Made by a program: the position numbers and the translations under genes. Positions 16,315 through 24,054 of a DNA stretch of 24,054 bases are shown piece by piece. The stretch is from Planctomycetaceae bacterium (lineage in GTDB: Bacteria > Planctomycetota > Planctomycetia > Pirellulales > Pirellulaceae), in assembly GCA_018658605.1 (NCBI GenBank), contig JABHUV010000252.1, forward strand, positions 1 to 24,054, written 5' to 3'. Each line of letters starts with the position of its first letter. Position 1 is the stretch's first letter. The notes beneath the pieces were generated by a model. The model was not told the DNA's origin. It did not search any database and saw nothing but the letters and a program-made list of their open reading frames with translations.

Positions 16315-17802
16315 ATGACTTGGTACCCACTAGTACCAAATCATTCTCGGCTGTTGTGGGTAGCATTGCTAATTGCATTGACGATTTTGATTCCAACGAA
16401 CATTAATCATGCTGACGAGATGGCGGCGGTCCTCAAGATTGGTTCACGGCGGGAGATTTTTGTTGACCGCTGGTTACTCGAACATATCGACGGCTGCACA
16501 CTTAAACTACACTCCCCTGTCTTAGCCCCTCCCGTATCACCCCCCCGCCCACATGGACACTATGCGACCGTACTTTGGACGGGCGACAAATATCAGTTTT
16601 ATTATCGTGGCGACAAAGACCCTAAGGTGACATGGAAGACCCACGGTATCGAAGCGTACCATGATGGGGAAGTAACGCTTTATGCGGAAAGCACTGATGC
16701 CATTCACTGGACGCTGCCTAAGCTAAATCTTTATGCAGACCACCCATCGTTTCCGAAAGGAAACGTTGTGTTGATGGATGAGTTTCTAGTCAACCATAAT
16801 TTCACACCGTTTTTAGACACGAAGCCTGGAATACCGCCGGACCAAAAGTACAAGGCACTAGGCGGTCTCGCTTTTCAACCACACCAATCTGCAGTGCGCG
16901 ACAAACGAGGCTCTGGGGGATTATTAGCCTTTGCTTCTGCGGATGGTATTCATTGGAAGAAACTTCAAGCGAAGGCAGTCATTGCTGAGGCTTGGGGTAA
17001 GTATTTTGATTCTCAGAATTACGCTTTTTGGTCAGATAATGAGCAATGTTATGTATGTTACTTCAGACGTTTTATTAACGGATACCGCGGAATTGCACGT
17101 ACGACTTCCAAGGATTTTGTTCACTGGACACCATTTGTAGAGATGACTGCAAATCTTCCCAATGAACACTTATACACTCCCTGCACTCAGCCCTATTTTC
17201 GCGCGGCACACATATACATTGCGCTGCCCACTCGGTTTATGGCCAGTCGTGGCGCGGCTACGGATATTTTATTCATGTCGGCCCGAGGCAGTGCCCAATT
17301 TAACCGTGAATTTACACAGTCATTTATACGACCGGGTATCGGAGATAGCGGTTGGGCTAATCGTGCAAACTACGCGGCGATTGGTATTCATCAAACAAGC
17401 GCCACGGAGATGTCACTATTCTTGACTCACGGTCGTCGGTATACGCTGCGACTCGATGGCTTCGCATCTATCAATGCGCCGCTACGAGGAGGATCCGTGA
17501 TTACAAAACCGCTGGTATTTACCGGCAACGAACTTGAGATAAACTATTCCACCAGCGCTGCCGGACGTATTCGAGTGGAATTGCAGGATGCTGAAGGTAC
17601 ACCCATCGACGGGTTTGCGTTGGCCGATTGTGACCCGATCTATGGAGACCATATTGCACGAACAGTGACCTGGCAAGGCAGTTCGGATTTGACAAGTCTA
17701 TCCGCCGCACCTGTAAAAATCCGATTTGTCATGGAAGATGCGGACCTCTATTGCTTGAAATTCAACCCCCCGCGCAACGATATCAAACCCACATCAAAAT
17801 AG
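16315..17802 (+). CDS. Secreted beta-propeller, glycosidase-like protein
   Basis: A 495-residue exported protein with a signal peptide (hydrophobic LLWVALLIALTILI near residues 13-26, likely cleavage after NHA). The mature part shows several blade-type repeats with a [ST]xDxxxW pattern: ESTDAIHWTLPKL, ASADGIHWKKL and TSKDFVHWTPF. Between them lie WTGDKYQFYYRGD and WSDNEQCYVCYFR. This resembles the five-bladed propellers of GH32/GH43/GH130-like and sialidase-like enzymes, common among planctomycete secreted proteins, and the last 120 residues look like a beta-sandwich. No complete catalytic triad can be named from the sequence, so the enzyme class is open. The strong ribosome site at 16303 fixes the start. 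It is probably a single-gene unit, ending at a hairpin terminator at 17865-17889. Confidence 0.72.
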   Translation: MTWYPLVPNHSRLLWVALLIALTILIPTNINHADEMAAVLKIGSRREIFVDRWLLEHIDGCTLKLHSPVLAPPVSPPRPHGHYATVLWTGDKYQFYYRGDKDPKVTWKTHGIEAYHDGEVTLYAESTDAIHWTLPKLNLYADHPSFPKGNVVLMDEFLVNHNFTPFLDTKPGIPPDQKYKALGGLAFQPHQSAVRDKRGSGGLLAFASADGIHWKKLQAKAVIAEAWGKYFDSQNYAFWSDNEQCYVCYFRRFINGYRGIARTTSKDFVHWTPFVEMTANLPNEHLYTPCTQPYFRAAHIYIALPTRFMASRGAATDILFMSARGSAQFNREFTQSFIRPGIGDSGWANRANYAAIGIHQTSATEMSLFLTHGRRYTLRLDGFASINAPLRGGSVITKPLVFTGNELEINYSTSAAGRIRVELQDAEGTPIDGFALADCDPIYGDHIARTVTWQGSSDLTSLSAAPVKIRFVMEDADLYCLKFNPPRNDIKPTSK

Positions 17803-17832
17803 GCTCACTTAGTGTGAGACACGTATGAGTAA

Positions 17833-17850
17833 AACAACCCACAGGTTGTT
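17833..17850 (-). terminator. Hairpin terminator of the lipoprotein gene (minus strand)
   Basis: A seven-base stem, AACAACC with a four-base loop and GGTTGTT, followed on the minus strand by TTTTAC. It starts 13 bases after the lipoprotein stop codon and fits a factor-independent terminator for that gene. Confidence 0.55.
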
Positions 17851-17862
17851 CAAATACGCCGC

Positions 17863-18150
17863 CTACCGACCGATCGTCGGTGGATTTTTCATTAAGAAGT
17901 CACGTGGTGCACGAGTGGTGTAGTATGGATATGCGTAACTGCCTACCGGTGCGCCAGTCGGAGCTCTAACAGCTTGAGGCATCTGATTAGCTGGGTATTG
18001 CGACTGAGCAGCAGGTGGCATTTGCATGTTGACATGAGCCGCTGCGGGTTGAGGTAATTGAGCCTGTTGGGATTGACGGAGGTTTTCACGGGCACATCCC
18101 AAACTGGCAAGCACCATCACTGCAATACCTAGGACCATTATCCGTTTCAT
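17863..18150 (-). CDS. Small lipoprotein
   Basis: A 95-residue predicted lipoprotein. MKRIMVLGIAVMVLASLGC is a signal peptide with lipobox ASLGC, so the mature protein should begin at C19 with a lipid anchor. The mature part is rich in Gln, Pro, Ala and Met (QQAQLPQPAAAHVNMQMPP), likely disordered, and ends in a more defined tail: AYPYYTTRAPRDFLMKNPPT. No enzymatic motif is present. A strong ribosome site (AGGGAGA) precedes the ATG. The gene converges with the propeller gene, with 60 bases between stops, and its last codons overlap the terminator stem of that gene. Location at the cell envelope is well supported by the lipobox; the role is unknown. Confidence 0.8.
   Translation of the reverse strand: MKRIMVLGIAVMVLASLGCARENLRQSQQAQLPQPAAAHVNMQMPPAAQSQYPANQMPQAVRAPTGAPVGSYAYPYYTTRAPRDFLMKNPPTIGR
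17865..17889 (+). terminator. Hairpin terminator of the propeller gene (plus strand)
   Basis: ACCGAC, a five-base loop and GTCGGT form a GC-rich stem, extendable by a wobble and a C-G pair, followed by GGATTTTT. It lies 63 bases after the stop codon of the plus-strand gene. The left arm also encodes the last codons (Gly-Arg-stop) of the convergent lipoprotein gene. Confidence 0.65.
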
Positions 18151-18375
18151 ACTATCTCTCCCTACTTTCTCGACTGCAATATTGGCACTGTACGCACAAA
18201 CGCCACGTATAGTTGTTTTCGACCGCTATAACCCTCAAAGTTCAACAAATCGTTAAATCTATTACAACCAAACTCAATTATTAGCCCCGCTAGTTACCAT
18301 CGATATTGGTTAAATATGCAATATCTGCTACAAAATACCGCTGTTTATGCATTTAGGGGGCTTCAGAAATACAAT

Positions 18376-20346
18376 ATGCAAAATTTCTTTCGAACGGTGA
18401 AAATCGGTCTCCAATACCGATTAACGATCATCGGCATTATTGCCTGCAGCCTGCTAGTGGCTTTGTTCTGGAGTGCAAACATTGGAACGATCTATCCAAT
18501 GGTAGAAGTCGTTTTCCAAGGGAAATCAATTCCTGCCTATCTCGATAGCGAAATCATTACACTCGAAGATTCAATCGCTGAAAAAAATGCGGTCGTTACC
18601 CAATGGAAATCCCAGCAACGTTCGAGTGCGAAAATCAAATTTTTAGAATCACAAATCCGCGACGCCATCAGGTCTCGCGACTTAAAACAATCGTTTATTC
18701 CGTTCGCTCGAAAATGGTTACCCAACACACCATTTGACACTCTGGTATTAGTCATTGTCGCCCTGTTGGTTGGCACCTTACTCAAATGCTCTTTGTTGAT
18801 GGCAAACATTCTCTTGGTCGAGCGCTTTTCACAGCGTTCCATGCTTACATTGAGGAATGAGTTTTATGCGCGAACGCTAAATATGTCTGTCGGTAGTTTC
18901 AGCAATGATCGTACTGGTGAACTGATGAGCCGCTTTACCAATGACACTGAAGCATTGACGATGGGTCTCAAAATGCTCATCGGTAAAACGGTACGTGAAC
19001 CGCTGAAAATGATCACTTGCCTAGGGGGCGCAGCATTTATTTCTTGGCGTCTGCTGTTGCTGTGTCTGATCGTGACGCCTGTTGCCGGATTGATGATTGG
19101 CATTTTGTCTAAGGCTTTAAAACGCTCCAACAAAACCGCTATGCAAAGTATGGCAGCGATGTATGAACTGATAGGTGACACGTTTAAATCAATTATTGCT
19201 GTCAAAGCATTCAACGGCGAAGAACATGAGAAACATCGCTTTCGCACGGCAACCACACGCTATTATCAACACATAATGAGTATTGCAAAATTCAATTCTA
19301 TGACCAGACCAACAACGGAAATTGCGGGAATGGGTATTGTTGCCTTAGCCGTGATTTGCGGCGGTTATCTCGTGCTTAATCAACAAACACATTTTCTTGG
19401 TATCCAGATGTCGATCAATCCAATGAGCCACGGAGAAATGATGACGTTCTTTGCCTTTCTCATCGGCGCAAGTGACCCTATGAGGAAAATGGCTGATGTA
19501 TTTAATCTAGTTCAACGAAGTGCCGCAGCGGCTGATCGCATTTACGAAATGCTCGATCGTCTCCCCGACGTTCCCGACCCGCAACATCACGCTACTCCGC
19601 CACAAAAAATCAAACGCCTAGTTTTGGATAAAGTTCGTTTTGCTTATGACGAATCAAATCTAGTACTCACTGATGTTTCACTCGCAATACCCGCCGGCCA
19701 AATCGTTGCGATTATTGGACCCAATGGTTGCGGTAAAAGTACCCTCGCAAAACTCATCCCTCGATTTTATGACCCGCAAAGCGGAACGGTTGCTTTTAAT
19801 GATAGTGATTTGACGTCTCTTAGAAAACACGATGTCCGAGCACGCGTTGGTTTAGTAACTCAAAATGCTGTTTTGTTTGATGACACTGTTATGAACAATC
19901 TGCGATACGGAGATCAACAAGCGACGAATGATCAGATTTATGCAGCAGCGCGACAAGCCAAAGCGCATGAATTCATCACGCAAGAACTCGACGACGGTTA
20001 TGAAACGATCGTGGGTGAAACTGGGGGAAAGCTGTCAGGAGGACAGCGGCAGCGCATCGCATTGGCTCGGGCTATTTTGTGCGACCCTGAAATCATGGTG
20101 TTAGATGAAGCAACCAGTCAAATCGACTTGGAAAGCGAACAAATCATCCATCGTGTGTTGCAAGAATTTTTTGTAAACCGCACTGCCATCTTGATAACCC
20201 ACCAGATGTCAACCATACAACTAGCAAACCGCATCATTGTGATGGACAAGGGCCAAATCACCGACGACGGCACCGCCGAGCAACTACTCAACCGCTGTCC
20301 CTTCTTTCAGCGAATGGTACAAGGTGAACTCAAAGAATCTGCCTAA
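18376..20346 (+). CDS. MsbA-type ABC exporter (membrane and ATPase domains fused)
   Basis: A 656-residue half-transporter. The N-terminal membrane domain has six hydrophobic segments (first at about 14-36, second at 120-146, third and fourth within 209-244, fifth 313-334, sixth from about 353). The ATPase domain has Walker A GPNGCGKST (448-456), signature LSGGQ (553-557), Walker B IMVLDEAT (573-580) and the switch histidine H609. It should act as a dimer at the cytoplasmic membrane, exporting lipids, peptides or drugs; the substrate is not readable. About 84 residues between the first two segments, with a charged helical region (for example SEIITLEDSIAEKNAVVTQW), form an unusually long extracytoplasmic part. 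The frame is open 20 codons further to an ATG at 18316; MQNFFRTVKIGLQYR looks like the natural start, but neither has a clear ribosome site. Confidence 0.9.
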   Translation: MQNFFRTVKIGLQYRLTIIGIIACSLLVALFWSANIGTIYPMVEVVFQGKSIPAYLDSEIITLEDSIAEKNAVVTQWKSQQRSSAKIKFLESQIRDAIRSRDLKQSFIPFARKWLPNTPFDTLVLVIVALLVGTLLKCSLLMANILLVERFSQRSMLTLRNEFYARTLNMSVGSFSNDRTGELMSRFTNDTEALTMGLKMLIGKTVREPLKMITCLGGAAFISWRLLLLCLIVTPVAGLMIGILSKALKRSNKTAMQSMAAMYELIGDTFKSIIAVKAFNGEEHEKHRFRTATTRYYQHIMSIAKFNSMTRPTTEIAGMGIVALAVICGGYLVLNQQTHFLGIQMSINPMSHGEMMTFFAFLIGASDPMRKMADVFNLVQRSAAAADRIYEMLDRLPDVPDPQHHATPPQKIKRLVLDKVRFAYDESNLVLTDVSLAIPAGQIVAIIGPNGCGKSTLAKLIPRFYDPQSGTVAFNDSDLTSLRKHDVRARVGLVTQNAVLFDDTVMNNLRYGDQQATNDQIYAAARQAKAHEFITQELDDGYETIVGETGGKLSGGQRQRIALARAILCDPEIMVLDEATSQIDLESEQIIHRVLQEFFVNRTAILITHQMSTIQLANRIIVMDKGQITDDGTAEQLLNRCPFFQRMVQGELKESA

Positions 20347-20705
20347 AGTTATCTGAAACGACACACTCTGTCAGCTCGACCCCAGATGTTTCAACGTATT
20401 AATGAGATTTCCAGACGGCTATGAGCAGTTTCCAAATATTCTGAGGCTAATGGCTCGATTTGACCACCCGAGTACTAATTTGACGTTAATAATGTCGATA
20501 TTTCCTGTTTCAACATCCTTTGGCACACCAATTGCATTATTTCTTAGGTGGTCAGTAGCTCATTGGCTTATGACGTATGTCCATATGACAACGAATCATT
20601 AAAGGGGCCGCAGCAGAGAAGAGGCGGAATTGGGGCCGGAACAGCCACAATAAAGGGCAATGAGCTACGATACAGGCGTAGTCGTTGGAACAGACTAAAT
20701 TTGTG

Positions 20706-20756
20706 ACAGGTGGACTGTTGATTGATTCTTCGAACAGGTCATCAATAGCCACCTGT
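20706..20756 (+). other. Two-part stem-loop in the non-coding stretch
   Basis: ACAGGTGG (20706-20713) pairs with CCACCTGT (20749-20756); inside it ATTGAT (20721-20726) pairs with ATCAAT (20741-20746) around a 14-base loop containing TTCGAA. Total perfect pairing is 14 bases with one asymmetric internal loop. No T run follows on either strand, so it is not a typical terminator. Confidence 0.4.
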
Positions 20757-21038
20757 TGCAAAAAGCCTGTATTATTATGCTACACTTGTTGTATAATGCT
20801 ACGTAAATACACACATAATGAACTGTACTGCACTATCTATCAGCCATATATCAATATCCACGGCCGTAGCAGCTTCTACATTGTATTAATTAAATTATAT
20901 CTCTTTCTAATAACGGTTTTACGACGATCCGTCACTCTTTTTCGAGCCAAACTACCATTAAATGCAGTCATGTCGGTTCACCACACGACTAAAATCAAGT
21001 TATACTATAGAGCATCATCAAAATTGTTTTTTTAGCAT

Positions 21039-21056
21039 TATAGAGAATTCTTTATA
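21039..21056. repeat. Near-perfect 18-base palindrome
   Basis: TATAGAGAATTCTTTATA is an inverted repeat with one mismatched pair, centred on GAATTC, about 140 bases before the DUF1549 gene. It may be a protein site or a weak hairpin. Confidence 0.3.
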
Positions 21057-21192
21057 ATTCTGAGTACACTGGGCGTAACCAAATTGTTTATAGATTAGCG
21101 GGCAAGTTATCCATAGTCAAATAAAGGTCAGCCGCAAACCAATTTATCGTCTGCCTTCCATTGGATAAAAGCATGCAAAGGATTCCAACTTC

Positions 21193-22863
21193 ATGAAAAA
21201 CAAAATCTTCATCTTCAGCTCGATCATTCTCAGCACCTTGATGCCATTATCAGCTTATGCTCAAGATTCCCAGGACTCTGAAATTCCAGAAGTTAGTTTT
21301 ATCAACCAACAAATTCGGCAAGGTTGGGATGACTACGAAATTCGTCCATCGACTCTAGCAACCGATGGCGAATGGTGTCGCCGAGTATTCCTCGACATCA
21401 TTGGACGCGTTCCAAGCGTCGCGGAGTTACGTGAATATGTCAAAAACAAAGATCCCAATAAGAAAAAAAAGCTCGTCACACAACTACTCAACGACGAAAA
21501 CTACACAGAAGATTACGCCAAAAACTGGACCACTCTCTGGACCAATGTGTTAATTGGACGCAGCGGTGGAACCGAACGTAATAGCTTAACTAATCGTGCT
21601 GGCTTACAAAAATACCTGCGGGATTCACTTGCTCGCAACAAGTACTACAACGAAATTGTTCAAGAACTCGTTACAGCAACCGGCAGTAACACACCTGGCA
21701 CAGAAAACTATAACGGCGCTGTAAATTTCCTGACAATGAAACTCGCGGAAAATGCCACACTAGCGACTGCGGAAACATCTCGCGTCTTCTTAGGACTGCA
21801 AGTTCAATGCACACAATGCCACAACCATCCCTTCAATGAATGGAAGCAGCAAAAGTTCTGGGAAATGAACGCCTTTTTTCGCCAAACCCGATCACTGCGT
21901 CGCTTCGCGACCGGCACGCGTAACGTCTCACATGTCGAACTCGTTAACGAATCGTTCACCGGCGAAGGGCTTACCAAAAATCCAGACAAAGCAGATATCT
22001 ATTACGAACTTCGCAACGGTATCACCAAAGTTGCCTATCCAGTGTTCGTTGACGGGACGAAAATCGATCCTAGCGGCTATGTCGAAGACGTCATTCGCCG
22101 CGATGAATTGGGTAAATTGATTGTCAACTCAACCTACCTAGACAAAATGGCTGTCAACCGCATCTGGGCTCACTTCATGGGCTATGGATTCACCAAACCG
22201 ATCGACGACATGGGGCCACATAACCCCTCATCGCATCCAGAACTCGTTGACTACCTAGGTGCACAGTTTCGCAAGAAAAGCTTTAACCTAAAACAACTTA
22301 TCACTTGGATCGTGTTAAGCGAACCATACGCTCTTTCAAGTCGCACAAATTCCAGCAATGAAACCGCTGACGATCCACTGCTGGGCGAAACACCTAAATT
22401 TAGCCGTTTTTACATTCGCCAAATGCGAGCCGAAGAGTTGTACGAATCCCTTATTACAGCAACCTCTGCTGACAAAGGACGAGGTTCCTATGAAGAACAA
22501 GAAACTCGAAAGAGCCAATGGTTAAGCCAGTTTATCGTCGCATTTGGAAACGACGAAGGTGGTGAACAAACCAGCTTCAATGGCACGATCCCTCAGGCGT
22601 TGATGATGTTCAACGGTGATCTAGTCAAACAAGCCACTAAGAAAGACGGGGGCGGTTTCTTAGATCAATTAGCCAAAAGCAAATTAAGCAACACACAAAA
22701 AATCAACTATCTTTTTGAAGCAGCCTTCGCACGTCGCCCTGCGAAGCAAGAAGTCGAAGTCGCCAACAAGCTGTTAGTCGCTCGCAAGGGAGATTTAACC
22801 GCGGCACTCCAAGATATCTGGTGGGCAGTCCTCAACAGCAACGAATTTATTTTAAATCACTAA
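21193..22863 (+). CDS. DUF1549/DUF1553 protein (secreted)
   Basis: A 556-residue exported protein with a signal peptide (about 1-23, ending AYAQ). The N-terminal DUF1549 region includes WCRRVFLDIIGRVPSVAELR and the cysteine motif CTQCHNHPF (206-214), which looks like a haem-c or metal site in a conserved family position. The DUF1553 region follows from about 300 (MAVNRIWAHFMGYGF, DDMGPHNPSSHPELVDYL, FYIRQMRAEELYESL). It lacks the N-terminal cytochrome-like PSC1 domain found in many longer relatives. These proteins are massively expanded in planctomycetes and usually occur directly upstream of a DUF1501 gene, as here with 92 bases between. The pair is thought to act outside the cytoplasm, possibly in breakdown of complex polymers, but no activity is established. 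AAGGA lies ten bases before the ATG. Confidence 0.92.
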   Translation: MKNKIFIFSSIILSTLMPLSAYAQDSQDSEIPEVSFINQQIRQGWDDYEIRPSTLATDGEWCRRVFLDIIGRVPSVAELREYVKNKDPNKKKKLVTQLLNDENYTEDYAKNWTTLWTNVLIGRSGGTERNSLTNRAGLQKYLRDSLARNKYYNEIVQELVTATGSNTPGTENYNGAVNFLTMKLAENATLATAETSRVFLGLQVQCTQCHNHPFNEWKQQKFWEMNAFFRQTRSLRRFATGTRNVSHVELVNESFTGEGLTKNPDKADIYYELRNGITKVAYPVFVDGTKIDPSGYVEDVIRRDELGKLIVNSTYLDKMAVNRIWAHFMGYGFTKPIDDMGPHNPSSHPELVDYLGAQFRKKSFNLKQLITWIVLSEPYALSSRTNSSNETADDPLLGETPKFSRFYIRQMRAEELYESLITATSADKGRGSYEEQETRKSQWLSQFIVAFGNDEGGEQTSFNGTIPQALMMFNGDLVKQATKKDGGGFLDQLAKSKLSNTQKINYLFEAAFARRPAKQEVEVANKLLVARKGDLTAALQDIWWAVLNSNEFILNH

Positions 22864-22955
22864 AAGCACAACACAATAATTTTAAAATACGCCTATGGTC
22901 AGCGGCGGTCGCAAGCCACTTCTACCAACGGTTACTTTAGTCTGGAGAAAATAAG

Positions 22956-24054
22956 ATGAGTAATAACAATCCCATGAACATGTCTCGCCGACACTTTATG
23001 TCCCACATGGCTGGCGCATCAGCAATGACAATGCCTGCCTTAGCAATGGGTGAAACGCTTCGCGCCAATGCAGATGACCTAAAACGTCGCCGCAAATCGG
23101 CAATCCTACTGTGGATGGGTGGCGGTCCTTCAACCATGGATATTTGGGATCTTAAACCGGGTGCTTCCACTGGTGGACCTTTCCAGCCTATCTCCACCTC
23201 TGGAAATGCTCAAATTAGCGAGCACATGCCATTGATGGCCAAGCAAATGCATAACATGGCTATTATTCGGTCGATGAGTACTCGCGAAGCGGATCACAAT
23301 CGCGGACGTTACTACATGCACACTGGTTACGTCCCTAACCCTAATATGGAACACCCAAGCTACGGTGCTGTTCTGTCCAATCAACTGATTGACCAACGAC
23401 CTGAATTGGAAATCCCTCCGTTCGTCGCCGTTGGTGGGGGAAGTGTTGGACCGGGATTCCTCGGAATGGCTTGGGCACCGTTCTCGGTCAGCAGTACTGG
23501 ACAAGTCCGAAATCTGGATATGGGCCTTGGCGATGATCGACTCTATCAACGCATGTACGCTCTCGACTTGATCGAAAATGGTTTCATCAACCAACGTCGT
23601 GGTTCAGCCGCTTCGGATCACCAAAAGATCTTGAAGAAAACTTTGAATCTAATGACCAGTGAACAAATGAAGTCGTTCAAGGTTGCCAGCGAACCAGATT
23701 CCGTTAAGGAACGATACGGTAACACAGGCTTTGGTCGTGGCTGCTTAATGGCCCGCCGCTTAGTCGAAGTCGGAGTCCCATTTATTGAAGTTGGCTTGGG
23801 CGGTTGGGATATGCATTCGAATATCCACCAAACTCTGAGTGGCACCAAGTTGCCAGAACTTGACCAAGCGATGAGTGCACTAACGGAAGATCTTGAACAA
23901 CGCGGACTACTTGAAGACACCGCCATTATTTGGATGGGTGAATTCAGCCGTACTCCTCGTATCAACGGAAACGCTGGTCGTGATCACTGGGCTCGTAGTT
24001 GGAGTGTCGTGGTTGGTGGAGCAGGGATGAATGGTGGTATCGCCGTAGGTAAGA
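22956..24054 (+). CDS. DUF1501 protein (runs off right edge)
   Basis: The first 366 residues of a DUF1501 protein; the C-terminus lies beyond the edge. The N-terminus has a twin-arginine-type signal (MSRRHFMSHMAGASAM), suggesting folded export, perhaps with a metal cofactor. Family motifs seen: LLWMGGGPSTMDIWDLKP (51-68), the segment SMSTREADHNRGRYYMHTGY, VGLGGWDMHSN near 280-290 and MGEFSRTPRINGNAGRDHW near 328-347. The fold belongs to the alkaline phosphatase/sulfatase superfamily, whose members use two metals, but the DUF1501 substrate is unknown. GGAG about nine bases upstream supports the ATG. It is the partner of the DUF1549/DUF1553 gene just before it and should be co-transcribed with it. 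Confidence 0.93.
   Translation, partial: MSNNNPMNMSRRHFMSHMAGASAMTMPALAMGETLRANADDLKRRRKSAILLWMGGGPSTMDIWDLKPGASTGGPFQPISTSGNAQISEHMPLMAKQMHNMAIIRSMSTREADHNRGRYYMHTGYVPNPNMEHPSYGAVLSNQLIDQRPELEIPPFVAVGGGSVGPGFLGMAWAPFSVSSTGQVRNLDMGLGDDRLYQRMYALDLIENGFINQRRGSAASDHQKILKKTLNLMTSEQMKSFKVASEPDSVKERYGNTGFGRGCLMARRLVEVGVPFIEVGLGGWDMHSNIHQTLSGTKLPELDQAMSALTEDLEQRGLLEDTAIIWMGEFSRTPRINGNAGRDHWARSWSVVVGGAGMNGGIAVGK

Larger units (their letters stand above)
20347..21192. other. AT-rich 846-base stretch without a convincing gene
   Basis: Open frames here (up to 116 codons, 20685-21035) lack ribosome sites and protein-like composition, so I call no gene. The stretch holds inverted repeats TGACCACC/GGTGGTCA (20461-20468, 20547-20554) and GTAGCTCATTG/CAATGAGCTAC (20555-20565, 20658-20668), a stem-loop at 20706-20756 and a near-perfect 18-base palindrome at 21039-21056. 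TATAAT occurs at 20792-20797 without a good -35 box. A single 9-mer TTATCCATA (21107-21115) resembles a DnaA box but stands alone. The last 100 bases should include the leader of the DUF1549 gene, whose ribosome site AAGGA lies ten bases before its ATG. Confidence 0.5.

Noticed and set aside
20402..20602. 66-codon frame after the ABC exporter gene
   Set aside because: No ribosome site and no protein-like features; it covers inverted repeats that look non-coding.
20685..21035. 116-codon frame in the long non-coding stretch
   Set aside because: No ribosome site, scattered Cys/Tyr-rich composition from AT-rich DNA and no recognisable motif; it also runs across the stem-loop at 20706-20756.
21107..21115. 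TTATCCATA as a DnaA box and possible origin
   Set aside because: A single site with one mismatch and no cluster, no AT-rich repeats and no dnaA or dnaN gene nearby.
23130..23594. 154-codon minus-strand frame opposite the right DUF1501 gene
   Set aside because: The plus-strand reading has all DUF1501 motifs; the antisense has none.

Overview
The window reads as chromosomal DNA of a planctomycete, probably a Pirellulales-type member. The strongest signs are two DUF1501 proteins with twin-arginine-like N-termini (cut by the left and right edges), a DUF1549/DUF1553 protein immediately upstream of the right-hand one, a DUF11-repeat envelope protein, secreted carbohydrate-active-like proteins, a CPxGH-type zinc-ribbon protein and an unusual small fatty-acid-synthase-like cluster. 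The assignment rests on family knowledge, not a search. I see no insertion sequence, phage gene, tRNA, rRNA or CRISPR array.

Left part (1-10830), all on the minus strand. Transcription runs from high to low coordinates. One run is a ribosomal protein S1 homologue, a phytoene-desaturase-like FAD oxidoreductase, an EamA-type membrane transporter and an M50 site-2-type membrane protease, with gaps of about 35-55 bases. After a 193-base gap comes a second run: a membrane-anchored DUF11-repeat protein, a secreted GH105-like protein with an extra N-terminal domain, and a PLP-dependent threonine/serine dehydratase-like enzyme. A truncated DUF1501 gene has its own probable start region at the edge.

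Centre (10831-16157), plus strand, divergent from S1. A conserved-looking hypothetical protein is followed by a tail-anchored protein with two identically spaced CHCC zinc ribbons. Next come thioredoxin and then a lipid-synthesis-like module: hotdog dehydratase, long acyl carrier protein, second hotdog protein with a changed catalytic position, and ketoacyl synthase with an intact Cys-His-His triad. The module has one carrier, one condensing enzyme and two dehydratase-fold proteins but no visible ketoreductase, enoyl reductase or malonyl transferase, so it must borrow these or do something narrower. It is the best candidate here for a little-described system.

Right part (16158-24054). A secreted beta-propeller-like protein converges on a small lipoprotein, with back-to-back hairpin terminators between them. 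An MsbA-type ABC exporter with a long extracytoplasmic insertion follows. An 846-base AT-rich stretch without a convincing gene, but with several inverted repeats, precedes the DUF1549/DUF1553 and DUF1501 pair.
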